NCBI GenBank assembly: GCA_035534615.1
Contig: DATLRO010000074.1
Coordinates: forward strand, 1-6,378
DNA length: 6,378 nucleotides
Origin: JAGWRA01 sp035534615
GTDB lineage: Bacteria > Acidobacteriota > Vicinamibacteria > Vicinamibacterales > CAVVIG01
Direction of reading: 5' to 3'
Part shown: piece by piece, positions 1 to 6,361 of the stretch
How the letters are laid out: every line of letters starts with the position of its first letter
Position numbering within the stretch: position 1 is the first letter of the stretch
Notes under the pieces: model-generated
Told to the model about the DNA's origin: nothing
The model's input: the letters and a program-made list of their open reading frames with translations, nothing else
The model's database searches: none
Made by a program: the position numbers and the translations under genes

Positions 1-1797
1 GCCTCTTCCCCGCTGCTTCGCTTTCGCGATGATCTCGGCCATCACGTCGCGATGCGCGTCGAACGTGTCGTCGACCACGGTGATCGTGGGGATCTCGTGC
101 GGAGTGAGCGAGAGCGTCTGCGGATTGAACCGGTCGAAGCCGGATTCGTGGACGCCGCTGCTCCCGCGCCCCGGAGCCGGATGGCTCAGATGGCTGAACG
201 TCCGGCAGTGCTTCTCGAATGCCGGTGGATAGCCGCTCGCCGGGAAGATCTGGTAGACAGGCAGAATCCCCTGGAGCGCGTCGTAGGAGAACTCGCCGAC
301 CGGCAGCACGTCCGGGTACTGCGCGCGCAGTTCCTGCACGAGCTGGCGGATCCCCTCGTGCATGTCGGCTTCGCGGTTGTTGACCCAGCCGGCCGCGATA
401 TCCAGGAAATAGCCATCGACGCCATAGCGCTCGATGATGCGGGCGACACTGTCCCGTATCCATCGCCGCCACGAATCCACACCCACGTTCATGTACCGGC
501 CCCAGCCTTCGTCATGCCGGTCGTTGTCCCAGTCCACCCAGCCCAGCATGAAGGTATTGCCGTCGACCTCGTGGGTGCTCGCGCCGGCCACCTGCGCGTA
601 GTCGGACAACCTGGTGTTGGCCGCGTTCAGCCCGAACATCGGGACGAAGTGGAAGCCCATCCTGTGGCCTTCCCCGAGCAGCCTGCGAAAGCCTTCCTCG
701 CCGCCCAGGCGGTCGTCGACCTTGTAGACCGGGTAGTCCCAGTAGTAGCGCCCGTCCCAGGCCGGCAGGAAGACCATCACCTTCTCGGGGGCGATCTGCG
801 TCGACGTCCACTCCAGCGTCCGGAGCGCCTTTGCGAAGTCGTTGAAGATGTAGCCGGTCCAGTGCATCCCGTGGATCGACAGCACCAGCTCGACGTCGCG
901 GAACCAGGCCGGCACGTCGGTGCGGTGCTCCCAGGCCGGCAGCCGGTATGCGCGCTCGACGTGCTCGAAGTGCTGCCGGAAGGCGGCGTCAGCCGTGGCG
1001 GTGTGTCCCGCGCGCCACGTCGCCCCTTCCAGCCGGCTGCTTCGGTTCCAGCCGGCCTGCTCATAGACGAGCTCGACGCGATAGCCCTCCGCTCCCGGCT
1101 GGAAGTAGAGCCGCGCCGCCCGCACCTGGTCCATGAGACAAGAGAGGAAGAAGTAGTCCCCCTCCCCGGCTTCGATCACCGCCAGCGGCGTGTTGACCCC
1201 GCGAGCCTGCGGCTGCCGCGCGGCGCCCCACGGGTACCCGAGCAGGATCTCCTCGTCTTCAGGATTGAAGAAGTTCTCCGTCCCGGCCGCGATCCGGCCA
1301 CGCGGCACGCCGCGCACGATCGAGGCGACCGATTTGATCGGCTGGTCCATCTCGACCCGTACGTCCCACTCGGTGAACCCGCCGTTGGGCCGGATGCGGG
1401 AGCGCAGCATCCCATCCATCTTCTGCTGGCCGCCCGCCCACACGAATCCTGAGCACTCGAGCAGGAGGCCGTCGCCGTTCCGCGTGACTCTCATACGCTC
1501 CCGGTCCAGTCCATACGTGTTCTCGAAGGTGTGGATCCGGAACGAGAGCCACAGGCCGTTGAACGCGACCGAGGGCTCGGGAAAGCCGAAGCTGAACTTC
1601 TGGAAGGCTTCTCCGCGCGGAGGGATGAAGACGCCGCTGGTCGAGTCGAGCGGCAGGATTGTGCCGTTCGCCGGACGACTGACACCGGTCCGAGGCGGCG
1701 TCTGAGCCTGTACGGGCGAACGTCCGTCCACGGCCAGGTACGAGAAGGTCGTCGCAGCGCTCTTCAGCAGCTCGCGGCGTGAAAGTTGCTCGTCCAT
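1..1797 (-). CDS. Tat-exported TIM-barrel glycoside-hydrolase-like protein, 3' end outside the window
   Basis: Reading leftward from ATG 1797-1795 gives 599 codons with no stop, so the C-terminus lies outside the window. The N-terminus carries a twin-arginine motif, SRRELLK (residues 6-12), a short apolar stretch and a possible signal peptidase site after VQA (residue 31), so export in folded form is likely. Residues about 40-290 look beta-rich, with many aromatic strand-like segments. From about residue 297 the pattern fits a (beta/alpha)8 barrel: VELVLSIHG, VMVFLPAWDG, HFVPMFGL, then YGVDGYFLDIA (459-468) and VLPVGEF (497-503). By analogy with retaining alpha-glycosidase barrels, D466 is the candidate nucleophile and E502 a candidate acid/base; both are inferences. 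The exact family is not recognised; GH13/31/36/101-like or DUF6259-like relatives are possible. Substrate is unknown, but an extracytoplasmic carbohydrate is plausible. A strong ribosome site lies 4 nt upstream. It is 356 bp from the next gene, so probably transcribed separately. Confidence 0.85.
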   Translation of the reverse strand, partial: MDEQLSRRELLKSAATTFSYLAVDGRSPVQAQTPPRTGVSRPANGTILPLDSTSGVFIPPRGEAFQKFSFGFPEPSVAFNGLWLSFRIHTFENTYGLDRERMRVTRNGDGLLLECSGFVWAGGQQKMDGMLRSRIRPNGGFTEWDVRVEMDQPIKSVASIVRGVPRGRIAAGTENFFNPEDEEILLGYPWGAARQPQARGVNTPLAVIEAGEGDYFFLSCLMDQVRAARLYFQPGAEGYRVELVYEQAGWNRSSRLEGATWRAGHTATADAAFRQHFEHVERAYRLPAWEHRTDVPAWFRDVELVLSIHGMHWTGYIFNDFAKALRTLEWTSTQIAPEKVMVFLPAWDGRYYWDYPVYKVDDRLGGEEGFRRLLGEGHRMGFHFVPMFGLNAANTRLSDYAQVAGASTHEVDGNTFMLGWVDWDNDRHDEGWGRYMNVGVDSWRRWIRDSVARIIERYGVDGYFLDIAAGWVNNREADMHEGIRQLVQELRAQYPDVLPVGEFSYDALQGILPVYQIFPASGYPPAFEKHCRTFSHLSHPAPGRGSSGVHESGFDRFNPQTLSLTPHEIPTITVVDDTFDAHRDVMAEIIAKAKQRGRG

Positions 1798-1801
1798 CGC
1801 G

Positions 1802-1807
1802 CCTCCT
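1802..1807 (-). promoter_or_regulatory. Ribosome binding site AGGAGG of the TIM-barrel gene
   Basis: The minus strand reads GAGAGGAGGCGCG directly before ATG 1797. AGGAGG is a full Shine-Dalgarno core with a 4-nt spacer, slightly short but usable. It fixes the start, and the twin-arginine motif lies just inside it, which agrees with a true N-terminus. Confidence 0.75.
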
Positions 1808-1834
1808 CTCAAGGACACGTTGGCGAGTCTGAAT

Positions 1835-1851
1835 CACTCGATGTGCGAGTG
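1835..1851. promoter_or_regulatory. Inverted repeat CACTCG-N5-CGAGTG in the leader of the TIM-barrel gene
   Basis: A perfect 6-bp inverted repeat (cactcg at 1835-1840, cgagtg at 1846-1851) separated by atgtg, 38 nt upstream of ATG 1797. Its size and position fit either an operator half-site pair or a small hairpin in the 5' leader. No regulator is encoded in the window and no second copy was seen, so the function is open. Confidence 0.3.
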
Positions 1852-2080
1852 CAAGTACCACCGAGGCGGTCTCGTGTGCAGAAGAACCCTGAACTCCTCC
1901 GCGCCCGGTGCCATTGCGAGTGACATCGCGCCGGCAGGACCCGCAGATGGTCGCAAACGGAGGAAACGGGACGAATAGTCACGCGAGCCGCAGAGCGGGC
2001 CCGACCGCCTGGCAGGAGGCCGCGGGCACCGGCGCCGCGGCCATGATTGCGGCTGAACTGCGAGACGCGGATCCGCCTGC

Positions 2081-2100
2081 CGGTTGCACCGGCAACACCG
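2081..2100. repeat. Inverted repeat forming a small hairpin, intergenic
   Basis: gttgc (2083-2087) and gcaac (2092-2096) pair across a 4-nt loop. Allowing one bulged base (2097), cgg and ccg add flanking pairs at 2081-2083 and 2098-2100. It lies 50-70 nt downstream of the stop of the DUF7662-like gene. No T-run follows on either strand, so it is not called a terminator, although it could help define the 3' end of that transcript. Confidence 0.3.
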
Positions 2101-2133
2101 TGGGCGTCGTGTTCCCCGATCCCCGGACGTGCG

Positions 2134-2156
2134 CACGCTGAGCGTGACCCCGGTCA
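2134..2156. repeat. Two overlapping inverted repeats at the 3' end of the DUF7662-like gene
   Basis: The first is a 13-bp palindrome, cacgct-g-agcgtg (2134-2146), starting 7 nt past the TGA. The second, tgacc-cc-ggtca (2145-2156), overlaps it by two bases and includes the stop codon. The two arms compete, so a transcript could form one or the other. There is no T-tract. The position suggests a role in transcript ending, or a protein-binding site; neither can be decided from the sequence. Confidence 0.35.
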
Positions 2157-2456
2157 GGACACGCGGTCGAACGCGACAGTCAGGGCCCGCAGATTCGGGC
2201 GAGCCGTCCTGTTGGCCAGGATCCAGGAATCGGCAATCCGCGGGGCGGCGGCATCAGGATCCGGACTGGTCCACCAGTCTTCGCTCGAGCGAGCCCGTTC
2301 CGGCAGTGAGCGGCCCAGCAGGTCTTCGATCTCCGCGAAGGTCAGGACGACGGCGTTGGCGTATCGGCCTGCGAGGTACTTGAGCAGGACGGACTTCGCG
2401 TCCGGCTCAACGGGGCTGTCCACCGTCGTTCGTCGTTTCTTCAACCATTCCAGCAT
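2154..2456 (-). CDS. Small DUF7662-like protein of unknown function
   Basis: About 100 residues starting MLEWLKKRR and ending at TGA 2156-2154. After a basic N-terminus, residues 20-100 follow the pattern I associate with DUF7662: a helical LLKYLAGR, then LTFAEIEDLLGRSLPERAR, then a paired-Trp segment EDWWTSP, an IADSWILANR segment and a closing VAFDRV strand. No catalytic motif, signal peptide or membrane span is visible, so it is probably a small cytoplasmic protein of unknown role. Start choice: the frame is open to an ATG at 2486, adding ten residues (MTQNDYGKGS), but that ATG has no Shine-Dalgarno, whereas GGAAAGGG lies 4 nt before the ATG at 2456, so I prefer 2456. It is about 730 bp downstream of the helicase on the same strand, so co-transcription is possible but not shown. 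The family name is from memory and should be confirmed by profile search. Confidence 0.75.
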   Translation of the reverse strand: MLEWLKKRRTTVDSPVEPDAKSVLLKYLAGRYANAVVLTFAEIEDLLGRSLPERARSSEDWWTSPDPDAAAPRIADSWILANRTARPNLRALTVAFDRVS

Positions 2457-2460
2457 AGAG

Positions 2461-2468
2461 CCCTTTCC
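2461..2468 (-). promoter_or_regulatory. Ribosome binding site GGAAAGGG deciding the start of the DUF7662-like gene
   Basis: The minus strand reads GGAAAGGGCTCT before ATG 2456. This purine-rich stretch is the only Shine-Dalgarno-like sequence near the candidate starts. The ATG at 2486 is preceded by GCGGCATGCTGG, which has none. This favours the shorter product. Confidence 0.5.
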
Positions 2469-2688
2469 GTAATCGTTCTGCGTCATCCAGCATGCCGCAA
2501 CCGCCGGCGAGCGACTGCGCCATTGTGAACACCGGCCGCGACGGCCGTCCCTTCATCCCTGCCGGGCGCCACGCGCACGTGGTGCGTCAGACCGCCATCG
2601 GCCTGCTGGACTGCCGGCGGGTCGACGATGCCCTCGTCCAGCGTCGGACGATGGATCGAGGGTCGACATTCCGTCCCTCCAGTGCGCC

Positions 2689-2734
2689 TTGGTGAGGGCT
2701 GAAGGCCGGGGCGGCCGCAGGGCTCAGGAAAGCG
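2689..2734. repeat. 46-bp direct repeat, copy 1, with hairpin core
   Basis: This matches copy 2 at 2840-2885 at 42 of 46 positions. It begins ttggtgagggct and ends cagggctcaggaaagcg. The core ggccg (2704-2708) pairs with cggcc (2712-2716) around a ggg loop. Outside it, ctg/cag and tgag/ctca (2693-2696 with 2723-2726) can pair across small internal loops, giving an imperfect hairpin about 34 nt long. No T-run adjoins it. Similarity to copy 2 stops at the next base (tgatga here, aaccgg there), so the boundary is sharp. Confidence 0.8.
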
Positions 2735-2839
2735 TGATGATTCAGGGCGACGACTGCGCCGGCGGAGCCGATGCGACCGGCGCCTGCTCGAACTCCGCGA
2801 TATCGGCAGAATGGCGCACGAGCGATCGGTGCACGTGCT

Positions 2840-2885
2840 TTGGTGAGGGCTGGCGGCCGGCACGGCCGCAGGGCTCAGGAAAGCG
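2840..2885. repeat. 46-bp direct repeat, copy 2, with hairpin core
   Basis: Same orientation as copy 1, offset by 151 bp, with 105 bp between them. The core hairpin is stronger here: gcggccg (2853-2859) pairs perfectly with cggccgc (2863-2869) around gca. Of the four differences from copy 1, two lie in the loop and two at the base of the stem, where they lengthen pairing in this copy. That pattern suggests the folded form matters, as in REP-like elements or structured RNA leaders, though two copies cannot prove it. Confidence 0.8.
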
Positions 2886-3004
2886 AACCGGATCGAGTAT
2901 ACCGCGTCTCATGGCCCGCTGCGGGGCAGATACGGAGGCTTCTCCCGGCGCCGTCTCGATTTCCGGCCGCGCCGACGCGGCTGGCTTCTGCTTGTCGCGG
3001 CTGG

Positions 3005-3025
3005 TTTCAGGGTGACGGCCTGAAA
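3005..3025. repeat. Perfect 7-bp inverted repeat downstream of the helicase gene
   Basis: tttcagg (3005-3011) and cctgaaa (3019-3025) pair perfectly around gtgacgg. It lies about 165-185 nt after the helicase stop. The flanks are ggctg and ctgg, with no T-run, so it does not meet the pattern of an intrinsic terminator. It could still be an RNA hairpin that ends or protects the helicase transcript. Confidence 0.35.
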
Positions 3026-3187
3026 GGCTGGGTCGCGGTCACGCTCGGCGGCTGGTTCGACTTCCTCGCGCGGCAGCCGCGGCGCGACGAGAGGCGCCGG
3101 CGCGGTCGGTCCTTCAGCCGGATCCGAATCTCCTGCGCTGGCAGAACGAGAAGGTGTTTCGAGGGTCGCCGCGCAGCCCCGGCGCCT

Positions 3188-6100
3188 TCAGCCGACCGCA
3201 ACCCTGGCTTCCCGGAAGAAGTCGTCTGGCATCGCCTTCCGCAGCCGCCACGTGATCGCAATCGGGCGACTTCCCTGGTGCGACACGTAGTCGGCCGCGC
3301 CGAGACACGTGTAGGCGGCCGTCCGCCCTGCCTCGTACTTCCGGTGACGGGCGAACAACAGGACGTGGCTCCCGCGAGCGCGGTGGTGCAGATATCGCTG
3401 GCCGGTGGGTGACTGTACGGATGTCGTCGACTGGGATTCCCAGTGAAACAATTCCGTCGAGATCGCATAGTCGCGGTACATCGTCGTCGGGGAGTAGTGG
3501 TCTTCGGCCTTTTCGAGCGTGACAAAGAACAGATCGGAGTCGGTCGCCTGATCGAAGTCGACGCCCTGCCGCAGCCTGTTCGGCCTGTCGAAGGTCATCC
3601 GGCCGAACGCCGAGAGAATCTCATCGAGCGAGGCTCTCGCGTGCACCGCCAGCGGAATCCGATGCCTCCACCCCATGTGATCGTCCAGCCGCTCCGGGAC
3701 GTGCTCCGCCCGATCATCCAGCAGGGCAAACAGCTCCACCAGTTCGGCCGCGAGCGCCGGGTGCTGGCGCAGCGCATTCAGCGATTCTTGCAGGGACCTG
3801 GCACGGCGGTCGCTTCCCCAGAGGGAAAAGTGCAGGCCCATCAGCGCGCGGGCCGCAGGCGTGTTCACCTCGAGCTCGGCGTTCGACAACCGGCCCAGCG
3901 CAGCGCGGCTGTACAGCGCGAGGCGGTCCGGATCGTCGAGATGAAGCAACCGCGGGATCGCGCGCGAGAGCCGAAGGTCGTCCGGTCCTTCCGGCGGCGT
4001 CGGCAACCCGGCCTCGCGCCGCAGCCGCGACCAGGTCCAGCCGGCCGACTTGTACAGATCGTCCGGCTCGAGGGCGGCGTCGCGCAGGAAATCGGCGAGC
4101 CTGATGCCGGCCGGATCTCCGCCGGCCAGACGCCGCGACTCCGCCATCGATCGGAGCTCCGCGACCAACCCCGCGAAGTCCGAGCCAAGACTGCCTCTGA
4201 CGTTCTCGAGGACGATCCTGGACGCAACCCGGTCGAGCTGGATGACGCAACCGGATGGGAGAAGGGGAAATCCCTCTTCGACCTGGCGAATCAGCTCCGA
4301 TCGATGGCCGCCGAGCAACGCCCGGAAGCGCAGGTCGAACCGGAAGCGCCGGCTGGGCCCGCCGATGAAGTCCAGCACGGTGAGGCAGGACTTGTTCTCA
4401 GTGCGGCGCAGGCCGCGGCCGAGCTGCTGCAGAAAGACAAGGGCGCTCTCGGTGGGACGCAGGAAGAGCACCGTGTCGATCTCGGGGACGTCTACACCTT
4501 CGTTGAAGAGATCGACGCAGAAGATCACGTTCACCGTGCCGTCCCGCAGGTCGCGCAGGGCCTGCTCGCGCTCCTCGGCACGCGTGTCGGCGGACACGGC
4601 GACGGCCGCCAGTCCGCGACGACCGAACTCGCGCGCCATGAACTCCGCGTGGGCCACGCTGACGCAGAAGCCCAGCGCGCGCATCGCCGACGGACTGGCG
4701 ATCTTGTCCTGGATCGCCTGGATGATCAGCGAGACGCGGGCCTGGTCACCGGTGTAGAGGTTCTCGAGCGTGGCCGTGTCGTAGCCGCGCCTGGACCACT
4801 GCACACGGGAGAGATCGGTATTGTCGTGAAGGCCGAAGTACTGGAACGGGCACAGCAATCCCCGCTCGAGCGCATCCCACAGTCTGAGCTCGACGGCGAT
4901 GCGGCCGTCGAACCACTTGAGCACGCTCTGCCCGTCCGTCCGTTCGGGGGTCGCGGTGAGGCCCAGGAGGATGTGCGGACGCAGGTGGCCCAGCAGCCGC
5001 TCGTACGTCGGTGCGGCGGCGTGGTGGAATTCGTCGACCACGACGACGTCGAACGCGTCGGGCCGGATCCCGTCGAGATCGACCCTGGCCAGCGACTGAA
5101 TCGATGCGAACACATGCCGGCCTTCGTCAGGACGGTGACCGTCGACGAACAGCTCGCCGAACGAGCCGTCGCGGAGGACCGCCCGATACACGCCAAGGCT
5201 CTGCGACAGAATCTCCCTGCGGTGCGCGACGAAGAGCAGCGAGGGACGGCCGTGCGGCCCCTTGAGGCGCCGATAATCGAACGCCGCCACCAGCGTCTTG
5301 CCCGTGCCGGTCGCGGCGACGACCAGATTCCGGTGTCGATGGTGCCGCTCCCGCTCGGCCTCGAGGCGTTGGAGCATTTCGCGCTGGAACGGCCACGGCT
5401 GCAGGTCGAAGTGGAGAATCGCGGACGATTCGGCGGCCGCCGCTCCTCCGACGGCGCGGTCGAAGCGCCGGGCATCCCTCGCCGGATCGTACGATTCGTA
5501 ATCCGCGCCGGCCCAGTAGCTCTCGAACGCCGCCCTGAACTTGTCGAGCAGGCCCGGCGTCGACGCCTGCGCGAGCCGGACGTTCCACTCCACACCGTCC
5601 AGCATGGCGCTGTGGGTCAGGTTCGACGAGCCGATGAATGCGGTGGAGAAGCCGGACAACCGCTCGAACAGCCAGGCCTTCGCGTGAAGGCGCGTGGTGT
5701 TCGTGTCGTACGACACCTTGACCTCAGCGCCGATTGACGCCAGCCAGTCGAGCGCCCGGCGCTCGGTCGAGCCCGTGTACACGGTGGTGATCACGCGCAG
5801 CGACCGCCCGAGGCGCCGGTGCGCCTCCAGCGCGGGCCGTACCACGCGCAGGCCGTTCCACCGGACGAACGCGCAGAGCAGATCGATTCGATCAGCCGAG
5901 TAGATTTCCCGCTCAATAGCGGCCCCGACCGACGGCTCGCCGCGGGCGTTCACCAGCAGATCCGCGGCCGACAACGGAACGAGAGGCTGCGGCGTTGAAG
6001 ACGCCAACACGGCGCCGCGACCCGGAGCGCCGATCTCGCGCAGGACTTCGAGAGGAACGACCAGCGCCTCGCCGGCGGCAGCCGACCCGCACGCGTGTTC

Positions 6101-6343
6101 ATCGCGCAGCCACGCGATAAGGGCATTGCAGAGTTCGGCCTGACGCCTCGGACGCTCTTCGTCGGGAATCGCGTGGAGGGCACGCTCGAGGATCCGCCGC
6201 AGGTGTTCCGCAACGGCGACATGCGCATCTGCGGCATCCGGGCGTCCGACGGCGACCCGCTCCGGCTCCAGGGCGGCGAGGAGCCGCGCGAGCTCTTCGG
6301 TGAGAAGTTGCTCGTACAGGCCGGGAGCAGGTTCATCGTCCAC
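3188..6343 (-). CDS. PLD-family nuclease / SF2 helicase / DUF3427 fusion protein
   Basis: A complete 1051-residue cytoplasmic protein, predicted to use ATP hydrolysis to move on or remodel nucleic acid, coupled to a phospholipase-D-type nuclease. Residues about 135-285 hold one HKD unit: H220-x-K222 and GSSN (238-241); the usual Asp after K is Glu227, and a single copy implies dimerisation. The helicase core has Walker A ATGTGKT (344-350), motif Ia FVAHRREIL (371-379), DEFH (437-440), motif III GLTATPERTD (461-470), motif V NEGVDVP (614-620) and motif VI QQLGRGLRR (639-647). Residues about 780-1045 match the DUF3427 C-terminus: EDHYSPTTMYRDYAIS, LFHWESQS, TGQRYLHH and SRPIAITWRL. All core motifs are intact. 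The start is GTG 6343: an in-frame TGA at 6370-6368 lies upstream and the early GLYEQLLTEEL suits the family. No Shine-Dalgarno is visible. A defence or DNA-repair role is inferred from the architecture only. Confidence 0.93.
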   Translation of the reverse strand: MDDEPAPGLYEQLLTEELARLLAALEPERVAVGRPDAADAHVAVAEHLRRILERALHAIPDEERPRRQAELCNALIAWLRDEHACGSAAAGEALVVPLEVLREIGAPGRGAVLASSTPQPLVPLSAADLLVNARGEPSVGAAIEREIYSADRIDLLCAFVRWNGLRVVRPALEAHRRLGRSLRVITTVYTGSTERRALDWLASIGAEVKVSYDTNTTRLHAKAWLFERLSGFSTAFIGSSNLTHSAMLDGVEWNVRLAQASTPGLLDKFRAAFESYWAGADYESYDPARDARRFDRAVGGAAAAESSAILHFDLQPWPFQREMLQRLEAERERHHRHRNLVVAATGTGKTLVAAFDYRRLKGPHGRPSLLFVAHRREILSQSLGVYRAVLRDGSFGELFVDGHRPDEGRHVFASIQSLARVDLDGIRPDAFDVVVVDEFHHAAAPTYERLLGHLRPHILLGLTATPERTDGQSVLKWFDGRIAVELRLWDALERGLLCPFQYFGLHDNTDLSRVQWSRRGYDTATLENLYTGDQARVSLIIQAIQDKIASPSAMRALGFCVSVAHAEFMAREFGRRGLAAVAVSADTRAEEREQALRDLRDGTVNVIFCVDLFNEGVDVPEIDTVLFLRPTESALVFLQQLGRGLRRTENKSCLTVLDFIGGPSRRFRFDLRFRALLGGHRSELIRQVEEGFPLLPSGCVIQLDRVASRIVLENVRGSLGSDFAGLVAELRSMAESRRLAGGDPAGIRLADFLRDAALEPDDLYKSAGWTWSRLRREAGLPTPPEGPDDLRLSRAIPRLLHLDDPDRLALYSRAALGRLSNAELEVNTPAARALMGLHFSLWGSDRRARSLQESLNALRQHPALAAELVELFALLDDRAEHVPERLDDHMGWRHRIPLAVHARASLDEILSAFGRMTFDRPNRLRQGVDFDQATDSDLFFVTLEKAEDHYSPTTMYRDYAISTELFHWESQSTTSVQSPTGQRYLHHRARGSHVLLFARHRKYEAGRTAAYTCLGAADYVSHQGSRPIAITWRLRKAMPDDFFREARVAVG

Positions 6344-6361
6344 TGTGGAGGCCCGGCCCGA

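Larger units (their letters stand above)
1808..2153. other. Intergenic region without a convincing gene
   Basis: About 345 bp between the small DUF7662-like gene and the TIM-barrel gene. Short open frames exist on both strands (for example 1834-2136 minus and 1908-2141 plus) but their products are Arg/Pro/Cys-rich, lack ribosome sites and match no family I know. I found no good -35/-10 pair. The region holds three short inverted repeats, listed separately, which may be hairpins or protein-binding sites. It should contain the promoter of the TIM-barrel gene. Confidence 0.6.
2487..3187. other. 700-bp region without a convincing gene, containing a hairpin repeat pair
   Basis: This lies between the helicase stop and the small DUF7662-like gene. 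Frames on both strands stay open for 50-200 codons in places, but the products are Arg/Ser/Pro-rich and unrecognised. One minus frame (2912-2742, 56 codons, MRRGILDPVR...) begins with an ATG whose A overlaps the end of an Ala/Pro/Glu-rich open stretch that continues the helicase frame past its stop; neither has a ribosome site. The region contains two 46-bp direct repeats and a 7-bp perfect inverted repeat, listed separately. A TATACT hexamer on the minus strand (2901-2896) lies just upstream of the repeats but lacks a -35 partner. The mix could be decayed coding DNA, a long structured leader, or both. Confidence 0.5.

Noticed and set aside
52..1452. 466-codon open frame on the plus strand
   Set aside because: It is antisense to the Tat-signal TIM-barrel gene, which has a strong ribosome site and coherent protein features. 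The plus-strand product matches nothing known and is His/Arg/Val/Pro-rich.
1259..1861. 200-codon minus-strand open frame overlapping the TIM-barrel gene
   Set aside because: It is in a different frame from the supported gene, Arg-rich, without a ribosome site or domain.
2483..2863. 126-codon minus-strand open frame ending in an ATGA overlap with the upstream ATG of the small gene
   Set aside because: It starts inside repeat copy 2, has no ribosome site, and its first half is Arg/Ser/Pro low complexity. The overlap is with the less likely start codon of the next gene.
2689..2885. CRISPR array
   Set aside because: There are only two repeat copies, the 105-bp spacer is far too long, and no cas gene is present.
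3005..3025. Rho-independent terminator of the helicase gene
   Set aside because: The stem is good, but no T-run follows on either strand and the stem itself is only moderately GC-rich.
2977..3056. Threefold recurrence of gcggctgg
   Set aside because: The octamer is simple GC-rich sequence, the spacing is uneven, and the flanks do not match, so a repeat array is not supported.
2771..3412. 213-codon plus-strand open frame
   Set aside because: It runs across the repeats and into the antisense of the helicase 3' end, is very Arg-rich, and shows no family pattern.
3443..5737. 764-codon open frame on the plus strand
   Set aside because: It lies entirely opposite the helicase gene, whose motifs are intact. 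Its product is Arg/Val/Glu-rich with no recognisable domain; the frame stays open because of the high GC at third codon positions of the real gene.
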